DNA of 55,417 nucleotides from Polyangiaceae bacterium. Lineage in GTDB: Bacteria; Myxococcota_A; Polyangia; Polyangiales; Polyangiaceae. The stretch covers positions 1 to 55,417 of the forward strand of contig JANXOF010000094.1 of NCBI GenBank assembly GCA_025353725.1, written 5' to 3'. The notes below the pieces were generated by a model. The model was not told the origin of the DNA. It worked only from the letters and a program-made list of their open reading frames with translations, and made no database searches. Position numbers and translations under genes: made by a program. This document shows, in pieces, positions 52,025-55,417 of this stretch (position 1 is the stretch's first letter; each line of letters opens with the position of its first letter).

Positions 52025-54592
52025 ATGTTCTTCAAGAGCGACGACGGTAAGCCGGGACCCAAGAAGCTTCGCGTCCCACTCCTTCCGCTTCGGGACATCA
52101 TTGTGTTCCCTCACATGGTGAGTCAGCTCTTTGTGGGCCGCGAACGCTCGATCAACGCGCTCGATGCGGCGATGGCCGGCGATAAAGAGATATTCCTCGC
52201 CGCTCAAAAGAACGCGAAGACCAACGAGCCGACGCCGGAAGATATTTTTCAGGTGGGCACGCTCGGGACGATCATGCAGCTCCTTCGCTTGCCTGATGGA
52301 ACCGTGAAAGTGTTGGTCGAGGGAAAGCGTCGCGCGAAGATCAAGAAGTTCCCCGAAACGGAGGAGTACTTTCTCGTCGAGGTAGAGGAGGTGGTCGAGC
52401 CGGTGGCGAAGGGCGTCGAGGTCGAGGCCCTGATGCGCAGCGTGCACGCCGCTTTCGAGATGTACGTGAAGTTGAACAAGAAAGTTCAGCCCGAAGTCTT
52501 GATGAGTGCGCAAGCGATCGATGACGCCGCCCGCCTCGCCGACACGATCGTTGCCAATCTCCCCACCATCAAACTCAGTGATCGCCAGGCGCTCCTGGAG
52601 ATGGAGGAGCCCGTCAAGCGGCTCGAAAAGCTTCACGAATTGATGCAGGCCGAAATCGAGATTCTCCAGGTGGAGAAGAAGATTCGGTCGCGCGTCAAGA
52701 AGCAGATGGAGAAGACTCAGAAGGAATATTATCTGAATGAGCAGATGCAGGCGATCCAGAAAGAGCTGGGTGGCGGCGATCGGGACGAGTTCAAAAACGA
52801 GATTCAAGAAGTCGAAGACCAACTCAAGACGAAGCGGATGAGCGCCGAGGCCACGGCGAAGGTCAAAAAAGAGCTCAAGAAGCTCAAGATGATGCATCCG
52901 ACGAGCGCGGAAGCGACGGTCGTGCGGAACTACATCGACTGGATTCTCGGGTTGCCTTGGTACGAGAAATCCGAGGAGAACTACGATCTCACGAAGGCTG
53001 AAGAAATCCTCGAAGAAGACCATTACGGGTTGAAGAAAATTAAAGAGCGTATTCTTGAGTATCTTGCCGTTCAGGCGCTCACGAAGAAGCTAAAGGGCCC
53101 TGTTCTTTGCTTCGTGGGCCCTCCCGGCGTCGGCAAGACCAGTCTCGCGAAAAGCATCGCTCGCGCGACCGGGCGCAAGTTTCAACGGCTCTCGCTCGGT
53201 GGGGTGCGTGACGAGGCCGAGATTCGTGGTCATCGGCGGACGTACATCGGGGCGCTCCCCGGGAAACTTATCCAGTCGTTGAAGAAGGTGGGGACCAATA
53301 ACCCCGTCTTTTTGCTCGATGAAATCGACAAGATGTCGACCGACTTTCGTGGCGACCCCGCGGCGGCACTTCTTGAGGTTCTCGATCCTGAGCAGAATCA
53401 CGCGTTCAACGACCACTATCTCGATCTTGACTACGACTTGTCGGACGTCATGTTCATCACGACGGCAAACACGCTAAGTAGCATTCCGGTTCCACTTCAG
53501 GACCGGATGGAGATTATCCAGCTCAGTGGTTATACCGAATACGAGAAGATGAATATCGCGGTGAAGTACCTGGTGCCGCGCCAGAAAGTCGACAACGGCC
53601 TCTTTGATGTGCCTGTCACGCTCACTGAAAACGCTATCCGAACGATCATTCATCACTACACACGAGAGGCAGGCGTCAGGTCGCTCGAGCGCGAACTCGC
53701 CAGCATCTGCCGCAAGGTGGCGCGCCACGTCGTTTCGGGCGGGGCAGAAGCGAAAACGACACCCCTCGAGGTTATCGCGAAGAACGTCCCCGTGTACTTA
53801 GGGGTGCCAAAGTTCCGCCTCAACAAGATGGAGGAGCGCGACGAGGTCGGCTTGACGAACGGTCTGTCTGTCACGAACAGCGGCGGCGGCGAGTTGCTCG
53901 CGTGCGAAGTCGCGGTCGTGCCCGGCAAGGGAAAGCTTGTCATTACGGGGTTGCTCGAGAAAGGAATGGAGGAGAGCGCGCAGGCGGCGATGAGCTACGT
54001 GCGCTCGCGTGCGCAGATTCTCGGCCTCGAACCCGAATTCTACCAGAAGGTCGATGTGCACGTTCACTTCCCAGAGTTCGTACGAAAAGACGGCCCCTCG
54101 GCGGGCGTGACGATGGCGACCTCTCTCGCGAGCGCGCTTATCAAAGTCCCCGTAAAGCGTGATCTCGCGATGACTGGCGAACTCACGCTGAGAGGCCGCG
54201 TGATGCCCATCGGCGGTCTGAAGGACAAGATGCTGGCGGCGCACCGAGCGGGGATAACCACGGTTGTTGTTCCGCGCGAAAACCGGAAAGACCTTCGGGA
54301 GGTGCCGCGCCGCGTGCTGAAGGCCACGCGCGTCGTTCTTGTCGAGCACATGGACGAAGTCCTGCGAGAAGCGCTCGCCTTGCCCGATCCTGACGCCGTG
54401 TTTGGTCCGCCCCGCGAAAGCTGGGAATACATCGACGGTGAGCTCGTCGTGCGAGGTCAGGGCGTTCCGACGCCATCCCTCCGGTCGCCTTCAGCCCCTG
54501 GCCTGCCTAGCGCGTCAAGCATCCCGATCACCGCGTTGACCGACGCGGTTGGATCGGGGCTCAACGTGCCTGCGACGACAGGCAACGCATAA
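52025..54592 (+). CDS. lon: ATP-dependent protease Lon
   Basis: An 855-residue LonA. The N-terminal substrate domain starts [17 protein letters not shown], followed by a coiled-coil region. The AAA+ module has [37 protein letters not shown] and FIGAL-type translocation residues. The protease domain has [18 protein letters not shown] with the catalytic Ser and [15 protein letters not shown] with the catalytic Lys. The about 40 C-terminal residues form a Pro/Ser/Ala tail beyond the usual end. Lon degrades damaged and regulatory proteins. No heat-shock element was recognised upstream. Confidence 0.97.
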   Translation: MFFKSDDGKPGPKKLRVPLLPLRDIIVFPHMVSQLFVGRERSINALDAAMAGDKEIFLAAQKNAKTNEPTPEDIFQVGTLGTIMQLLRLPDGTVKVLVEGKRRAKIKKFPETEEYFLVEVEEVVEPVAKGVEVEALMRSVHAAFEMYVKLNKKVQPEVLMSAQAIDDAARLADTIVANLPTIKLSDRQALLEMEEPVKRLEKLHELMQAEIEILQVEKKIRSRVKKQMEKTQKEYYLNEQMQAIQKELGGGDRDEFKNEIQEVEDQLKTKRMSAEATAKVKKELKKLKMMHPTSAEATVVRNYIDWILGLPWYEKSEENYDLTKAEEILEEDHYGLKKIKERILEYLAVQALTKKLKGPVLCFVGPPGVGKTSLAKSIARATGRKFQRLSLGGVRDEAEIRGHRRTYIGALPGKLIQSLKKVGTNNPVFLLDEIDKMSTDFRGDPAAALLEVLDPEQNHAFNDHYLDLDYDLSDVMFITTANTLSSIPVPLQDRMEIIQLSGYTEYEKMNIAVKYLVPRQKVDNGLFDVPVTLTENAIRTIIHHYTREAGVRSLERELASICRKVARHVVSGGAEAKTTPLEVIAKNVPVYLGVPKFRLNKMEERDEVGLTNGLSVTNSGGGELLACEVAVVPGKGKLVITGLLEKGMEESAQAAMSYVRSRAQILGLEPEFYQKVDVHVHFPEFVRKDGPSAGVTMATSLASALIKVPVKRDLAMTGELTLRGRVMPIGGLKDKMLAAHRAGITTVVVPRENRKDLREVPRRVLKATRVVLVEHMDEVLREALALPDPDAVFGPPRESWEYIDGELVVRGQGVPTPSLRSPSAPGLPSASSIPITALTDAVGSGLNVPATTGNA

Positions 54593-54690
54593 AATTACGA
54601 TTCCACGGGGAATTCTCGAGGGCAGCGAAAATAGTGTGGACGAGCCGAGTCATGTTGGGTTACTCCCTCGTTATCAAACCAATGGGTTTG

Positions 54691-54762
54691 GGGCGGGTAG
54701 CTCAGCGGTAGAGCGCTGGCTTTACAAGCCGGACGTCGCAGGTTCAAGCCCTGTCCCGCCTA
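54691..54762 (+). tRNA. tRNA-Val (anticodon TAC)
   Basis: Acceptor GGGCGGG/CCCGCCT with a terminal G-T pair, D-arm GCTC/GAGC, anticodon stem CTGGC/GCCGG around TTTACAA (anticodon TAC), T-arm GCAGG/CCTGT around TTCAAGC, discriminator A. No CCA is encoded. It is about 85 bp upstream of tRNA-Asp and probably cotranscribed with it. Confidence 0.95.
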
Positions 54763-54846
54763 CTGGCTACGACGTTTACTTGTATCTGTGATAGCGACTA
54801 TTTTCTGTTTTGGTTAGAGTGTCTAGTTTCGGTACGTAAGTTATTT

Positions 54847-54921
<75 letters not shown>

Positions 54922-54980
54922 CAGCTTCGTAGACGTTTGCAGTGTAGAGCAGGCGATGTACGGTACGAGATAGAGTGAGG

Positions 54981-55021
54981 AAGCCGATGTCGCCGAGTTC
55001 GTTCGGTTACCGCGGCTTTTC
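54981..55021 (+). terminator. Probable tRNA operon terminator
   Basis: AAGCCG at 54981-54986 pairs with CGGCTT at 55013-55018, with an inner CCGA/TCGG pairing, followed by TTTTCTCG. It lies about 60 bp after tRNA-Asp and would end the Val-Asp tRNA transcript. Confidence 0.5.
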
Positions 55022-55214
55022 TCGTTTCTGCCCATCGGATTGCTGCGAGCAACCAGGCTGCTGAATCGCCTACAAGGGTGCCGCGTAACCCGGTCGAGGA
55101 CTGCTTGAAGGCCTCTGCCCGAGGGTTAGGCCTTAACGTTTCACTTCAGCGCAGACGCTGTCTGCCAACGTGCGGTTGAAGGCCGCGCAGCGTAGCTACC
55201 GTGACGGTGAGGCC

Positions 55215-55383
55215 TTGGCTAGCACTACTCCATCACTTTTATACGGGGATCATTGGGCGCACGAGCGCACGAGCTCGCGGCATCGCGGACACGGACTCGG
55301 AGCGATAAAGCGAATCGCGATGAGCCGTCGTAGCGATGGCAGCGTCGGCTGCGACGAAGACGTCGCACGCCCTAGCTTTTTTC
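55215..55383 (+). ncRNA. Candidate small RNA locus (promoter plus terminator)
   Basis: TTGGCT (55215-55220) and TTATAC (55239-55244) are spaced 18 bp, like a housekeeping promoter. About 110 bp later a 7-bp stem with AAGA loop (55350-55356 and 55361-55367) precedes TTTTTT at 55377-55382. No coding frame lies between. This is an inference from signal spacing only; the T-tract is about 9 nt from the stem, which weakens the terminator reading. Confidence 0.25.
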
Positions 55384-55417
55384 TGCTGCCACGCGTTGGT
55401 GCTGCACGAAGGCAAAA

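Larger units (their letters stand above)
54925..55417. other. Region downstream of the tRNA pair, no recognised gene
   Basis: About 490 bp with no long open frame on either strand that resembles a protein. It holds a terminator hairpin just after the tRNAs, a short duplicated CGCACGAG unit near 55257-55273, and a promoter-like plus terminator-like pair at 55215-55383. No rRNA, tmRNA or RNase P RNA signature was found. Confidence 0.5.

Noticed and set aside
54925-55417. tmRNA, RNase P RNA or start of an rRNA operon after the tRNA pair
   Set aside because: None of the conserved RNase P, tmRNA or rRNA sequence marks were found on either strand.

Overview
The window looks like a chromosome segment from a member of Myxococcota, most likely the Polyangia. 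The reasons are a DUF2378 (TIGR02265) gene, several Cys-lipobox lipoproteins with low-complexity Ala/Gly/Asp-rich N-termini, an RCC1-repeat lipoprotein, two YkgJ-type cysteine-cluster proteins, and GC-rich codon use. The genus cannot be named from sequence alone.

Positions 1-5,250 are the decayed end of a genomic island anchored at a tRNA-Gly(GCC) gene. In order it holds the right end of an IS66-family element, a Zn-ribbon PD-(D/E)XK-type nuclease gene truncated by that element and split again by an in-frame TGA, an AbiEi/AbiEii toxin-antitoxin pair, a membrane-tethered J-domain-like protein with an altered HPD motif, and a 5'-truncated tyrosine recombinase. The recombinase lies between two inverted copies of a 34-bp tRNA-Gly segment, with recombinase arm-site-like repeats on both sides. 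Beyond the tRNA the chromosome looks like ordinary backbone.

Positions 5,287-18,043 carry cell-envelope and accessory genes: a PAP2-type membrane phosphatase, a PqqD-like/Memo fusion, a HELGH-type lipoprotein metalloprotease, a YkgJ protein followed by two overlapping sulfatase-like proteins that lack key catalytic residues, an MgtE Mg2+ channel, an RCC1 lipoprotein and two convergent related lipoproteins. Positions 18,339-22,914 form a tightly overlapping purM-purN-FAD oxidoreductase-lipoprotein operon. Next come a ferritin-like lipoprotein, an Rpn-family nuclease, ffh (SRP54) with a long Gly/Met/Pro tail, a CBM9-like lipoprotein, an outer-membrane beta-barrel candidate, a secreted FAD oxidoreductase with a C-terminal Cys repeat, and a PrsW-type protease.

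Positions 33,591-41,976 are mostly on the minus strand. They hold an acyl-CoA dehydrogenase with a divergent hotdog thioesterase, and an apparent operon running Hsp70, J-domain protein, CcmC, CcmD-like protein, 44-aa membrane protein. The Hsp70 has about 285 disordered Pro-rich residues inserted exactly in the interdomain linker. Positions 42,067-47,367 hold a YkgJ protein, an HtrA-type protease, folD, the parA-parB chromosome segregation pair and two small proteins.

Positions 47,525-54,592 are a protein-quality-control cluster: trigger factor, ClpP, ClpX, DUF2378, Lon. It is followed by tRNA-Val(TAC), tRNA-Asp(GTC) and about 490 bp without a recognised gene. The strongest candidates for something undescribed are the inverted-att recombinase remnant, the broken nuclease beside AbiE, the linker-expanded Hsp70 with its J-protein and cytochrome-maturation genes, the pseudo-sulfatase pair and the C-terminal YGPF/Cys repeat.
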